Shown in pieces: positions 6,967 to 15,422 of a DNA stretch of 64,000 bases (the first letter of the stretch is position 1; every line of letters starts with the position of its first letter). The notes under the pieces were generated by a model, which ran no database searches, was not told where the DNA came from, and saw only the letters and a list, made by a program, of their open reading frames with translations. A program made the translations under genes and the position numbers. The DNA is taken from NCBI GenBank assembly GCA_005503215.1, contig SCNS01000007.1:124001-188000 (forward strand), in the 5' to 3' direction. Origin of the DNA: Sphingomonadaceae bacterium 3R27C6. GTDB lineage: Bacteria > Pseudomonadota > Alphaproteobacteria > Sphingomonadales > Sphingomonadaceae.

Positions 6967-8559
6967 ATGATCGACCTGCGGAAGGCACTGGCGGCGGCGC
7001 AGGCCTATCGCGCCGCGGCCGAGGCGGCGCTTGCCGAACGGCTGGCGCAGGCGCCGATCGACCGCGAGCAGCGTGCGGCGCACGGCTTTGCGTGGGTCGC
7101 GACGACGGTCGCGGCGCTCGACGCTGTGCTGAGCTGGTGCGAGTCCGGCCGGGCGACGAACCCGCTCGATGCGAAGGTCGCGGTGCTCGCCTTTGCCGAG
7201 GGGATCGGCCAACTCGTCGGCGGGCTGCCGATGGGGCAGAATGAGATTTTCCGTCCGGCCGACCTTGGGGTGGGTGTCGAGGCGCGCGCGCTCGCCGGCG
7301 CCTGCGCCGGGTTGCTCGACGCTGATCATGCGGCGACGCGCGCCGATGTCGCGGCCGCGCTCGCCGAGGGGCATTGGCCAAGCGAGACGTTGCACGACGC
7401 CGATCTCGATTCGATCCGCGACCAGTTTCGCCGCTTCACCGATGCCGAGATCGTTCCGCACGCGCATGGCTGGCACCTCGCGAACGACCTGATCCCCGAC
7501 GACACCGTGCAGGCGATGGCCGACCTCGGCACCTTCGGCGTATGCATTCCCGAGGCGTTCGGCGGGCTGGGGCTGTCGAAGCTGGTGATGTGCATCGTCA
7601 CCGAGGAATTGTCGCGCGGCTGGATCGGCGCGGGCTCGCTCGGCACGCGGTCCGAGATCGCGGGCGAACTGATCGCGACGGGGGGCACCGACGCGCAAAA
7701 GGCCGAGTGGCTGCCGCGGATCGCGAGCGGCGAGATACTGCCGACCGCGGTGTTTACCGAGCCCGATGTCGGATCGGACCTCGGCTCGCTCCAGACGCGC
7801 GCGCGCCGCGACGGCGATCATTGGGTGATCGACGGCGCGAAGACCTGGATCACCCACGCCGCGCGCTCGGACCTGATGACGCTGCTCGCGCGCACCATGC
7901 CCGACGCCAAGGGCTATGCCGGCCTGTCAATGCTGCTCGTCCCCAAGCCGCGCGGCACCGACGACAATCCCTTCCCCGCCGCCGGGATGAGCGGCAGCGA
8001 GATCGAGGTGCTCGGCTATCGCGGGATGCGCGAATATGCGTTGCAGTTCGACGCGATGACGGCACCCGCCGACGCGCTGCTCGGCGGCGAAGAGGGGCAG
8101 GGGTTCAAGCAGCTCATGCGCACCTTCGAGGGCGCGCGCATCCAGACCGCCGCGCGTGCGGTCGGGGTGGCGCGGCGCGCGCTCGAGCTCGGGCTGGACT
8201 ATGCGCTCAGCCGCAAGCAGTTCGGCAAGGCGATCGTCCATTTCCCGCGCGTCGCCGACAAGCTCGCGATGAGCCTCGTCGATTTCGTCGTCGCGCGCGA
8301 GCTCAGCTATGCCGCGGCGCGCGCGAAGGACAGCGGCAAGCGCTGCGATATCGAGGCGGGGATGGCGAAGCTGCTCGCCGCGCGCGCCGCCTGGTCGAGC
8401 GCCGACGCCAGCCTGCAGATCCATGGCGGCAACGGCTATGCGCTCGAATATGAGATCAGCCGCGTGCTGTGCGACGCGCGCATCCTCAATATCTTCGAGG
8501 GCGCAGCCGAGATTCAGGCGCAGGTGATCGCGCGCGGGCTGGTCGCCGGGCGCAACTAG
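6967..8559 (+). CDS. Acyl-CoA dehydrogenase family protein with N-terminal extension
   Basis: The ATG at 6967, two bases after the thiolase stop, gives 530 residues; an upstream in-frame ATG would sit inside the thiolase gene. About 130 residues of Ala-rich helical sequence precede the ACAD core. The core shows the N-domain (F.VCIPEAFGG.GLSKL), the flavin-binding FTEPDVGSDL and W.I.GAKTWITHA, and the C-domain ending NIFEGAAEIQAQVIA, whose Glu is the expected catalytic base. It oxidises an acyl-CoA thioester with FAD and passes electrons to ETF. The stop overlaps the convergent lyase gene in a shared CTAG. Extended ACADs of this type are known, but the substrate is unassigned. Confidence 0.9.
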   Translation: MIDLRKALAAAQAYRAAAEAALAERLAQAPIDREQRAAHGFAWVATTVAALDAVLSWCESGRATNPLDAKVAVLAFAEGIGQLVGGLPMGQNEIFRPADLGVGVEARALAGACAGLLDADHAATRADVAAALAEGHWPSETLHDADLDSIRDQFRRFTDAEIVPHAHGWHLANDLIPDDTVQAMADLGTFGVCIPEAFGGLGLSKLVMCIVTEELSRGWIGAGSLGTRSEIAGELIATGGTDAQKAEWLPRIASGEILPTAVFTEPDVGSDLGSLQTRARRDGDHWVIDGAKTWITHAARSDLMTLLARTMPDAKGYAGLSMLLVPKPRGTDDNPFPAAGMSGSEIEVLGYRGMREYALQFDAMTAPADALLGGEEGQGFKQLMRTFEGARIQTAARAVGVARRALELGLDYALSRKQFGKAIVHFPRVADKLAMSLVDFVVARELSYAAARAKDSGKRCDIEAGMAKLLAARAAWSSADASLQIHGGNGYALEYEISRVLCDARILNIFEGAAEIQAQVIARGLVAGRN

Positions 8560-9719
8560 AGCCAGAGCAAGGGCTGGCGCACCGGGAAGTTGCGCACGAC
8601 CTCGCCGATCGTCGGATCGGGGTTGAGGCGCTGCCACAGGTCCAGCCAGTCGCTACGTTTCTGCGCCATCCCGCCAAAGAGCAGGCTCGGCTGGCGCACC
8701 GGGAAGCCGTCCCAATATTCGATGTCGGGCGGCAGCGGCCATTGGCTCTTGTCGGCGATGAACGGCGCCATCCACGCGATCGCGCCGCCGATTGAGCGGC
8801 CGTCGGGGGTCTTCCAGCCGATCAGTTCGCTGCCCCCAAGCAGCCACGCCGACGCGGCGAGCACGTCGAGATTGAAGAGCGAATAGGCATAGGGCTTGGT
8901 GCGCGCGAGTTCGAGCGGCTGGCGGCCATCGGGCTCGATCTGCGTCGGGATGATCACGGTCTGGAGCCGGCCCCGCGCATCGGCGAGGACGTCGGTGCGG
9001 CCGAGCAATGCAGCGAAGGACGCCGCCTGCAGCAGCCAGCAGGTGCCGTGGTTGTTCTTTTCGTCGCGTTCCTCGGTGCCGAAGCGCGAGGTGGTGAGCC
9101 AGTCCAGATAGGCGGCGAACCAGCCCTCGACGCCCGCGCGGATCGCCGCATAGCCCGGCGCGCCTTTACGAGCGAACAGTGCGGCGGCGCGCGCGACCTC
9201 GACGATCTGCAGCGTGTCGATCACGCCGATCGCGCGGCCGCGGTTCACGCCGATGATCGCCTGCGCGTGGTCGAGGTTCGGGTTCATCCGCGTCTTCGCA
9301 TCGACGAGCCACGCGTGGAGGTGGCGCATCGCGGCGTCCGCGAAGCGCGCTTGGCCGGTGAGGTCCCACAGCGCCGCCAGCGCGGGGACGGTGCGGCCGA
9401 AGGCGATCAGCGCGTCGCGGTGGCCGTCGAACTTGTCGGGGTTCGAGCGGCCGTCGCGGCGCACATAGGGACCGCCGGGGTGCGCCGGGTCGGGCCACCA
9501 ATAATCGCCCTCCGAATAATAGTCGTGCGGCCCCGCCGGGCTGCGCGGCGCGGGGATTGCCGCGATGGTACGCGGTTTAGCGCCGAGCAGCGCTGCGGCT
9601 TGCGGCAGCAGGCGGCGGCGCTCGATCGCGCGGATGTCGAGCGCGCCGGGCCGCTGGCGTGCCCATGCTGCGGGCGCCATCAGCAGTGCGGTAAGGAGCA
9701 GGGAACGGCGCGCGATCAT
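8556..9719 (-). CDS. Alginate lyase family (PF05426-like) polysaccharide lyase, exported (1)
   Basis: A 387-residue protein with a twin-Arg-like/Sec signal (MIARRSLLLTALLMAPAAWA) and the hallmark YYSEGDYWWPDP motif at 67-78, a GGPYVRRDG segment and NNHGTCW at 222-228. The Asn-His pair corresponds to the catalytic region of alginate-lyase A1-III-type (alpha/alpha) toroid folds. These enzymes cleave beta-1,4-linked uronic acid polymers by beta-elimination. The sequence style resembles PL38 glucuronan lyases as much as true alginate lyases, so alginate versus glucuronan is open. It is the last gene of the TonB receptor-lyase-lyase operon, 9 bases after the paralogue. Confidence 0.85.
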   Translation of the reverse strand: MIARRSLLLTALLMAPAAWARQRPGALDIRAIERRRLLPQAAALLGAKPRTIAAIPAPRSPAGPHDYYSEGDYWWPDPAHPGGPYVRRDGRSNPDKFDGHRDALIAFGRTVPALAALWDLTGQARFADAAMRHLHAWLVDAKTRMNPNLDHAQAIIGVNRGRAIGVIDTLQIVEVARAAALFARKGAPGYAAIRAGVEGWFAAYLDWLTTSRFGTEERDEKNNHGTCWLLQAASFAALLGRTDVLADARGRLQTVIIPTQIEPDGRQPLELARTKPYAYSLFNLDVLAASAWLLGGSELIGWKTPDGRSIGGAIAWMAPFIADKSQWPLPPDIEYWDGFPVRQPSLLFGGMAQKRSDWLDLWQRLNPDPTIGEVVRNFPVRQPLLWL

Positions 9720-9728
9720 TGGTTGTGC

Positions 9729-10964
9729 TTACCGGCTGCGATGGCGCAGCAACAGATCGCCGCCGATGCTGCGCGGATAGGCGCCGGGACCCCAGGCGTC
9801 GTCGGCGCGCACGAGCAGCGCGTCGAGCGTGTCGGCGGGCCAGCCTTGCTCCTTATACGGCCAGTCGGCGGCGCGGCGGCGCCAGGCGGCGACATAGTCG
9901 GTCGCCCCCCGCAGCGAGCGGCCCTTTTCCTCCGCGCGGTAGAGATCGATGCCGAGGCACGCCGCACTATCCGCGACCGTATAGGCGGCACCCAGCGCAT
10001 AAAGCGAATAATGGAAACTGCGCGTGCGGGTCAATTCCTCGGGCAGCGCACCCGATGCGTCGACCTGCAGCGCGAGCCGGACCTTGGGAAAGGCCGTGAC
10101 GATCTTGCGCGCGATCTCGGGGCGCCGCGCGAATAGCGCAAAGCGTGCGACTTGCGCATCGTACCAGAGGCCGTGATTGTTCGAGGCCTTGCCCTCGGCC
10201 TTGCCGTTCGGGCTTTTCAGCATCCAGTCGAGATAGCGCGAAAACCAGCCTTCGAGCCCGGCCGTTTCTGCTGTCGTCAGCGCCCCCGACGGCGCGACCA
10301 ACCCCGCAGCGTCGATCACGCCGATAAAGCTCGCGCCGTCGAGCACGCCCTCCGGCCGGCCGTTCGATACCCCGGGCACCGCTTGCGCAAAATTCATGTT
10401 CGGGTTCATGCGCGTGGCGGGATCGAGGAACCACGTGCGGATCACCCGCGCCGCGCCCTCGGCATATTTACGCTCGCCGCTGTAATAAAAGGCAAGCGCG
10501 AGCGTGTCGGCGTCGCGCGCCATGCGGCTGAGCGCCGAGCGGTCGAAGCGGTTGCTTTCGATGTCGGGATTGGTGTCGCCGTCGCGGCGCACATAGGCGC
10601 CCTTCGGATTGGCGGGGTTCGGCCACCAATAGCGCGCAAGGCTGACATAATCGTGGCGGTCGCCCGACACGGGAATGCCGCGCTTGTCCATCACCGACGC
10701 GGGCTTTGCCGCAAGCGCCTTGTCGGCGCGCGCGATCAACTCGCGGTAGGCGGCGCCGATCGCCGGATCGGTGGGCAGCGCCGCCTTGATCGCCTCGAGA
10801 TCGGCGGGGCGCAGCGTGAAGGTGCGGCGCCCGTCGAACGAGGCTGAATAACCCTCGCTCGCATCGCATGCGGGCGCCGGGGAAAAAGCCGCCGCCGCGG
10901 ACGGAAATGACGCGGCGGCGGCCAGTATAGCCCAAGGGAGTCGGGCTAAAGTCGCTGGCTTCAC
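9729..10964 (-). CDS. Alginate lyase family (PF05426-like) polysaccharide lyase, exported (2)
   Basis: I chose a GTG start at 10964 because it overlaps the TonB receptor stop as GTGA and leads straight into a signal peptide (LPWAILAAAASFPSAAAAF). That gives 411 residues. It carries RYWWPNP (111-117), KGAYVRRDGDTNPD, RMNPNMNFAQAVPG and NNHGLWYD (262-269), the same active-site landmarks as its neighbour. The two paralogues are clearly diverged, so they may split endo and exo roles or act on different linkages. Product would be unsaturated uronate oligosaccharides, the substrate type of the GH105-like hydrolase encoded upstream. Polymer specificity is inferred only from context. Confidence 0.86.
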   Translation of the reverse strand: MKPATLARLPWAILAAAASFPSAAAAFSPAPACDASEGYSASFDGRRTFTLRPADLEAIKAALPTDPAIGAAYRELIARADKALAAKPASVMDKRGIPVSGDRHDYVSLARYWWPNPANPKGAYVRRDGDTNPDIESNRFDRSALSRMARDADTLALAFYYSGERKYAEGAARVIRTWFLDPATRMNPNMNFAQAVPGVSNGRPEGVLDGASFIGVIDAAGLVAPSGALTTAETAGLEGWFSRYLDWMLKSPNGKAEGKASNNHGLWYDAQVARFALFARRPEIARKIVTAFPKVRLALQVDASGALPEELTRTRSFHYSLYALGAAYTVADSAACLGIDLYRAEEKGRSLRGATDYVAAWRRRAADWPYKEQGWPADTLDALLVRADDAWGPGAYPRSIGGDLLLRHRSR

Positions 10965-13891
10965 AGGCGGACCCGGAAGCCGAAGAAATATTGCGGGCCG
11001 CTGCGCGACACCTCCGCGATGCTGTCGTATCCGCCCTTGTACATGATATCCTGCGTGTTCGTGACGTTGAGCGCCTGCAGCTTGACCTGAACATTCTTGG
11101 TAAGGTCGTACTGCGCCGACAGGTTGAGATAGGTGCCACCGCGGATCTCGCGGTTGGTGCCGCCGTTCGGCTTGTAATAACCCGAGCGGTAACGGAGGTT
11201 CGCGCGGAGCGAGAGGCCCCATTTTTCGAACCACAAAGATCCGCTCGCGGTCCATTTCGACAGCCCGATCAGGTTTGCCGGATCGACATAGTCTGCGATC
11301 GGCGAGGTGTCGGGATATTCGAAATTGGCGAAGGCACGGTTAACCGATCCCTGCACGCCGAAGCCGTCGAGCGGATCGGGAAGCCAGGTGAAGGCATGGC
11401 TCGCGGTGGCCTCGACCCCATAGAGATGGCGTGTTTCGGTGTCGTTCGTCGGGGCCACCGGCGCGATGGTGACGGTTTCGGTCACCGGCGCGCCGCCGTC
11501 GCGGATCGTCGTGATCGTGACGTCGGTGGGGATCGGCTCTTCGGCGCTGATGACCGTGCCCTTTGCCCATTTATAATAGCCCGCGACCGAGATCAGCGTG
11601 TCCTGCGAGGCGTACAGCTCGAGGCTGGCGTCGAGGTTCCACGCGCGCAGCGGCTTGAGGTTCGGGTTGCCCGTCGTCGCGTTGAAGATGATGTTGTCGA
11701 CCCCCGTCGCCGAGGTCGTCGGGTTGAGGCTCACCCCCGCGCCGAAGCTTTCGATCCCCGATCGCGCGATGGCGCGATAGGCGGCGAGGCGCAATTTGAC
11801 CTCTTGCGAAAGGTCGAAGGCGATGTTCGCCGACGGCAGGAAATAATTATAGCTGCCCTTCACGCGGTTCGTTTCGAGCGGGCGGGTCGGGTCGACACCG
11901 ATCGAATAGGTGTCGCCCGCGGTGTCGATGGTGATGCGATAGGGCTGGCGGAAACCGATCGACGTGATGTCGGTCTTGACCCAGCGCAGCCCGACGTTGC
12001 CGCTGAACGGCACGTTGCCCATGTCGGACTCGAAATTCGCCATCGCATAGGCGGCGTAGATGCGTTCGGTGACGTCGATGTCGCTTGGGTCGCGGCCGTC
12101 CTCGGGCGTGGGCAGGGCATCGTCGCTGCCGGTGAAGGTCCGGAACAGGCAGTCGTTGTCGAACGTTGCCCAGCGCGTCACATTTGTCCCCATGCCCTTC
12201 ATGTAAGAGGTGGTGGTGAAGGGGACGCGGCACTGCTGGTTCGCCTGCGCAATCAGCTGCGCCGGCGTCTGGCCGTTGATCGCGGCCAGCGTATTGAGGT
12301 CGTTGTTGCGCGCATTGTCGTTGGTGCGATTGTGGTCGGAGACGCGGCCCCCGAACTTCACGCTGGTGATAAAGCCGTCGAACTCGCGGTCGATGTCGAG
12401 CCGCGCGGCCCAGATCCGGTCGGTGCGGTCGGTGACGAAGCGCCGCCGCGCATAGACCGCGTTGGCTGCGTTCGCGAGGAAAAGGTCCGGGTCGGTGATG
12501 TCGAAATTGTCGAACGCGACCACCGGCACGACATCGTCGTCCATATAGGTCAGCGTATAGCCGACGCGGCGCGTCGAGCGCATGCGCGTCTGTTTCTGCA
12601 TCTCGGTGCGGTGGCTGTTCGAATAGGAGGCGTCGAACGCGACGTTCCAGCGGTCGGGCGACCAGATCAGGCTCAAGCCGCCGCCCAGATATTCCTCGAC
12701 GCGCCGCCGCGTTTCGAGCTGGTTTTCGAGGTTCGAATTGCCGCGATAGCTCATCAGCGCGCCGGGCGAATAGCCGTTGTCGCCGTTGCCGATGACCAGC
12801 GGCTGGACCCCGCGGAGCCCTTCGGTGATGCCGAGCACGTTGCGGTCCTCGAGGCTGTTGCGCTTCGAATATTGGCCGTCGATCGCGATTTCGAACTCGG
12901 GCGAAGGGCGCCACTGGATCGCGCCGATCAGCCCGTCGCGGACTTCGGACGTTTGTTGGGTGCGGAAGCTGCGCGAGGTATTGGCGAAATAGGCGGGTCC
13001 GCGCGTTTCGCCGACGACGACGGGCGGGGTGCCGGCGCTGCGCGGACCGGTGGCGAAGGTGCAATTCTGGTTGGCACCCGCACCCGTCTGCACAGCGGTC
13101 GAACCCGTCAGCTGGAAGGGATTGTTCGCCGAGGTGTTGCAGAGCTGGAAGGTCGAATTGGCGTTATAATAATCCTCGGGCGCGGTCGTGTCCTGCCGCT
13201 GGTAACCGATCGACACGCCGATATCGCCGAGCCCGGTTTCGAACTGGTCGGTATAGGAAAAATTGGCGCGATAGCCGAGCCCGTCGTGCTGATAGACGTC
13301 ATTGTCCTGCGGCTGGAAATCGCCGCGCACCTCGAACTGGATGCGGCGCTTGCCATAATCGAGCGGCTTCATCGACCGGAGTTCGATTACCCCGCCGACG
13401 CCGCCTTCGAGGAAATCGGCGCGCTGGGTTTTGTAGACGAGCACGCCGTTGACGAGTTCGGACGGGAATTGCTGGAAGGCGACCGAACGGTCGGGGCCCG
13501 CGGTCGACACCTCACGCCCGTTGAAGGTCGAAAAGCTCAGGGTCGGGCCAAGGCCGCGCACCGACAGTTCGTTGGCGTTGCCCTTGAAGCGGTCGGCCGA
13601 GACGCCGACGATGCGTTCGAGCGTGTCGCCGACCGAATTGTCGGGGGTCGCGCCGATTTCGTCGCTGACGAGGCCGTCGACGACGACGTCGGCGGCGCGC
13701 TTGAATTCGATAGAGCTGCGCTGCGTCGCGCGGGTGCCGGTGACGAGGATTTCGTCGCCGTCATCGACCGCCGCCGCCTGTTCGCTTTCGATTTCGGCGG
13801 GGGCTTCCTGCGCCCACGCCGGCATCGCAGTAAATAGCGCAGCGGACGCCAGCAGGGCGGCGCGGGTCGGCAAGGCCGATGGTGACTTCAT
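10961..13891 (-). CDS. TonB-dependent outer-membrane receptor for uronate oligosaccharides
   Basis: A 976-residue receptor with a signal peptide cut near AWAQ and a TonB-box-like EILVTGTR. A plug domain (SVGDTLERIVGVSADRFKGNANELSVRGLGP) and a 22-strand-type barrel follow, ending in FGFRVRL. The long plug-to-barrel style fits the Caulobacter/Sphingomonas subfamily of large TonB receptors. It heads an operon with two polysaccharide lyases and so probably imports their oligosaccharides. SD GAGAGGGAA precedes the ATG. Its upstream region has two GntR-type half-palindromes and one LacI-like palindrome overlapping a TTGACA -35 element, so it looks doubly controlled. Confidence 0.93.
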   Translation of the reverse strand: MKSPSALPTRAALLASAALFTAMPAWAQEAPAEIESEQAAAVDDGDEILVTGTRATQRSSIEFKRAADVVVDGLVSDEIGATPDNSVGDTLERIVGVSADRFKGNANELSVRGLGPTLSFSTFNGREVSTAGPDRSVAFQQFPSELVNGVLVYKTQRADFLEGGVGGVIELRSMKPLDYGKRRIQFEVRGDFQPQDNDVYQHDGLGYRANFSYTDQFETGLGDIGVSIGYQRQDTTAPEDYYNANSTFQLCNTSANNPFQLTGSTAVQTGAGANQNCTFATGPRSAGTPPVVVGETRGPAYFANTSRSFRTQQTSEVRDGLIGAIQWRPSPEFEIAIDGQYSKRNSLEDRNVLGITEGLRGVQPLVIGNGDNGYSPGALMSYRGNSNLENQLETRRRVEEYLGGGLSLIWSPDRWNVAFDASYSNSHRTEMQKQTRMRSTRRVGYTLTYMDDDVVPVVAFDNFDITDPDLFLANAANAVYARRRFVTDRTDRIWAARLDIDREFDGFITSVKFGGRVSDHNRTNDNARNNDLNTLAAINGQTPAQLIAQANQQCRVPFTTTSYMKGMGTNVTRWATFDNDCLFRTFTGSDDALPTPEDGRDPSDIDVTERIYAAYAMANFESDMGNVPFSGNVGLRWVKTDITSIGFRQPYRITIDTAGDTYSIGVDPTRPLETNRVKGSYNYFLPSANIAFDLSQEVKLRLAAYRAIARSGIESFGAGVSLNPTTSATGVDNIIFNATTGNPNLKPLRAWNLDASLELYASQDTLISVAGYYKWAKGTVISAEEPIPTDVTITTIRDGGAPVTETVTIAPVAPTNDTETRHLYGVEATASHAFTWLPDPLDGFGVQGSVNRAFANFEYPDTSPIADYVDPANLIGLSKWTASGSLWFEKWGLSLRANLRYRSGYYKPNGGTNREIRGGTYLNLSAQYDLTKNVQVKLQALNVTNTQDIMYKGGYDSIAEVSRSGPQYFFGFRVRL

Positions 13892-13937
13892 TTCCCTCTC
13901 CTTTTTTTACGCCGCTTCTGGCGACGGCGACCCGGCG

Positions 13938-13951
13938 TGATACCGGTGTCA
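13938..13951. promoter_or_regulatory. LacI-type palindromic operator candidate upstream of TonB receptor
   Basis: TGATACCGGTGTCA is palindromic except for one position, with a central CpG as in LacI/GalR-family operators. On the minus strand it reads TTGACACCGGTATCA, so it overlaps a consensus -35 hexamer 47-62 bases upstream of the receptor start. Similar boxes occur at 15336 and 63519. Confidence 0.5.
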
Positions 13952-13958
13952 ATTTTAG

Positions 13959-13989
13959 ATGTCATACAACTTACGAGATGTATTACAAC
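13959..13989. promoter_or_regulatory. Tandem GntR-type operator candidates upstream of TonB receptor
   Basis: ATGTCATACAAC (centre 13964) and ATGTATTACAAC (centre 13983) each carry the TGT-N3-ACA core typical of FadR/UxuR-subfamily operators. They are spaced 19 bases apart, about two helical turns. The same core, with better flanks, recurs at 15383, 63449 and 63469. The local FCD regulator at 17573 is the natural candidate ligand. Confidence 0.5.
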
Positions 13990-14029
13990 TTTAAGAAGGC
14001 AAGTCAATCGCCCGCGGTGTGGGGCGGAT

Positions 14030-14057
14030 ACGGGCCGGTCAAGGTGGACCGGCCCGT
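14030..14057 (-). terminator. GC-rich hairpin after the GH105-like gene
   Basis: An 11-bp perfect stem (ACGGGCCGGTC / GACCGGCCCGT) with a 6-base loop sits just beyond the stop at 14064. It lies between two genes transcribed in the same direction. There is no T-run after it, so it may be a Rho-assisted or partial terminator. Confidence 0.5.
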
Positions 14058-14063
14058 TCTATA

Positions 14064-15215
14064 TCAACGCTTTACGCGCTTTTTCGACAAGTCGTACATC
14101 GCGGTGCCGGCGAGCAGATAGGCACCGCTTCCGTAAAATTGCGTCTCTTTCGCCGAGACGCTGTCGGGACGGTCGCCGACTTGCTGGACCCAGCCGAGCA
14201 TCCCGTCGGGCTGCACCGCGCGCTGCAGCGCATCCCATCCGCGCACCGCGGCGGGCTCGTATGTCGCGCGGTCGAGCAGGCCGTTGTCGACGCCCCACGC
14301 AAAGGCATAGGTGAAGAAGGCGGTGCCGCTCGATTCGGGCGGGGTGCCGGGATCCTGGTCGAGCAGCGAGGCCGGCCAATAGCCGTCGGCCTTTTGCAGC
14401 GTGACCAGCTTTGCCGACATGTCCCTGAACAATTTCTCGTAGATGGGCCGCTTCGGATCCTTCTTGTCGATCACCTGCAGCATCCGCACGAGGCCGCCCA
14501 TCACCCAGCCGTTGCCGCGGCTCCAGAACAGCTTGCGCCCCTTGGCGTCGCGCATGTCGAAAAAGCGGCTGTCGCGGAAATAGAGATTTTCCGACGGGTC
14601 GAAGAGATAGTCGGTCGTCGCCTTGAATTCCTCATGCGCGAAATCGGCATAGCGCTTGTCGCCGGTCGCCGTCGACAGCCGCAGCAGGGTCGGCGGCGCC
14701 ATGAACAGCGCGTCGCACCAGCACCAGCGGTCGGTGCATGTCGACGTGTTCTTGCCCGGCGCGACGGGGATGAATTCGAGGCCGATCGTCGGCCGATTGG
14801 CGAGGACGTTGTCGAAATACGCCTTCGTCGGGGCGATCGCGTCCTTGCCCGCGCCGCTCTGCGCCGCCCACAGCCACGCCTGCCCGATGAGCTGGTCGTC
14901 GGCGTGATAGGCGAGGTCGCCGAGCTGCCATTTCTCGGCGCGGCCGAGATCGAGCAGTGGCTGCGCATATTTTTTGTCGCGGCTCGCGAGTTCGGTCAGC
15001 GCGACCCAGAAGGTCGCCTGCTGCCAGTCGCGCACTTCCTGCACGCTCTTGCGCGCCGCGGGCATCGTCGCCCAGTTGGTGCGGTTCGCGAGCTGCCAGT
15101 CGGCGACGCGGCGCGTCTGCGCGAGGATCGCCGCGGGCTGGGGCATCGCGGGTTCGGCGGGCGCCACCGCGGCGGCGGGGGCGGTCATCATCAGGGCAAA
15201 AAGGCTCAGCGGCAT
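14064..15215 (-). CDS. GH105/GH88-type unsaturated uronyl hydrolase, exported
   Basis: A 383-residue alpha6/alpha6-barrel hydrolase. The ATG at 15215 is preceded by GAAGGAAACGCC and opens a signal peptide (residues 1-19); an upstream ATG at 15350 would overlap the promoter region and give a non-signal start. Landmarks are HADDQLIGQAW (104-113), WCWCDALFMAPP (164-175, Asp168 the likely proton donor), RGNGWV and SSGTAFFTYAFAWG. The family hydrates the double bond of unsaturated uronyl residues left by lyases, releasing them from oligosaccharides. It is divergent from manD and upstream of the receptor-lyase operon, so it fits as the step after the lyases. GH88 versus GH105 is not settled by motif alone. 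Confidence 0.88.
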   Translation of the reverse strand: MPLSLFALMMTAPAAAVAPAEPAMPQPAAILAQTRRVADWQLANRTNWATMPAARKSVQEVRDWQQATFWVALTELASRDKKYAQPLLDLGRAEKWQLGDLAYHADDQLIGQAWLWAAQSGAGKDAIAPTKAYFDNVLANRPTIGLEFIPVAPGKNTSTCTDRWCWCDALFMAPPTLLRLSTATGDKRYADFAHEEFKATTDYLFDPSENLYFRDSRFFDMRDAKGRKLFWSRGNGWVMGGLVRMLQVIDKKDPKRPIYEKLFRDMSAKLVTLQKADGYWPASLLDQDPGTPPESSGTAFFTYAFAWGVDNGLLDRATYEPAAVRGWDALQRAVQPDGMLGWVQQVGDRPDSVSAKETQFYGSGAYLLAGTAMYDLSKKRVKR

Positions 15216-15335
15216 GGCGTTTCCTTCACGGCAACAAGGGGCGACCAGCGAAAGGAGGCACGCTTGCGGCAAGCGGGATGCATCTGGCGCTGCGCATCGC
15301 GTTTCCTCTCCCATGGAGGTGTCGGCCTTTTGCCT

Positions 15336-15349
15336 TGACACCGGTGACA
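15336..15349. promoter_or_regulatory. LacI-type palindromic operator candidate in manD/GH105 divergent region
   Basis: TGACACCGGTGACA is palindromic but for one base and overlaps a TTGACA hexamer (15335-15340) facing manD. It matches the box upstream of the first TonB receptor. The 207-base divergent region is otherwise non-coding. Confidence 0.5.
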
Positions 15350-15382
15350 TATGTCTTTCCTTTTGGATCGAGTGTCAATAAG

Positions 15383-15395
15383 GTTGTCACACAAC
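15383..15395. promoter_or_regulatory. GntR-type operator candidate upstream of manD
   Basis: GTTGTCACACAAC has perfect 5-base half sites (GTTGT / ACAAC) around CAC. It lies 27 bases before the manD ATG, where a repressor would block transcription. It is the best-conserved copy of the motif found upstream of both TonB receptors. Confidence 0.55.
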
Positions 15396-15422
15396 TAAGC
15401 CATGCGGCGATGAGGGGATGGA

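Noticed and set aside
8556-8559. Overlap of the acyl-CoA dehydrogenase and lyase stops as a possible frameshift artefact
   Set aside because: The shared CTAG gives a proper TAG on both strands and both proteins have full-length family ends, so it is simply tight convergent packing.
10991-13837. A 948-codon open frame on the plus strand opposite the TonB receptor
   Set aside because: It is the antisense of a clear receptor gene, is Arg/Asp/Val-rich with no motif, and follows from high GC with biased third positions.
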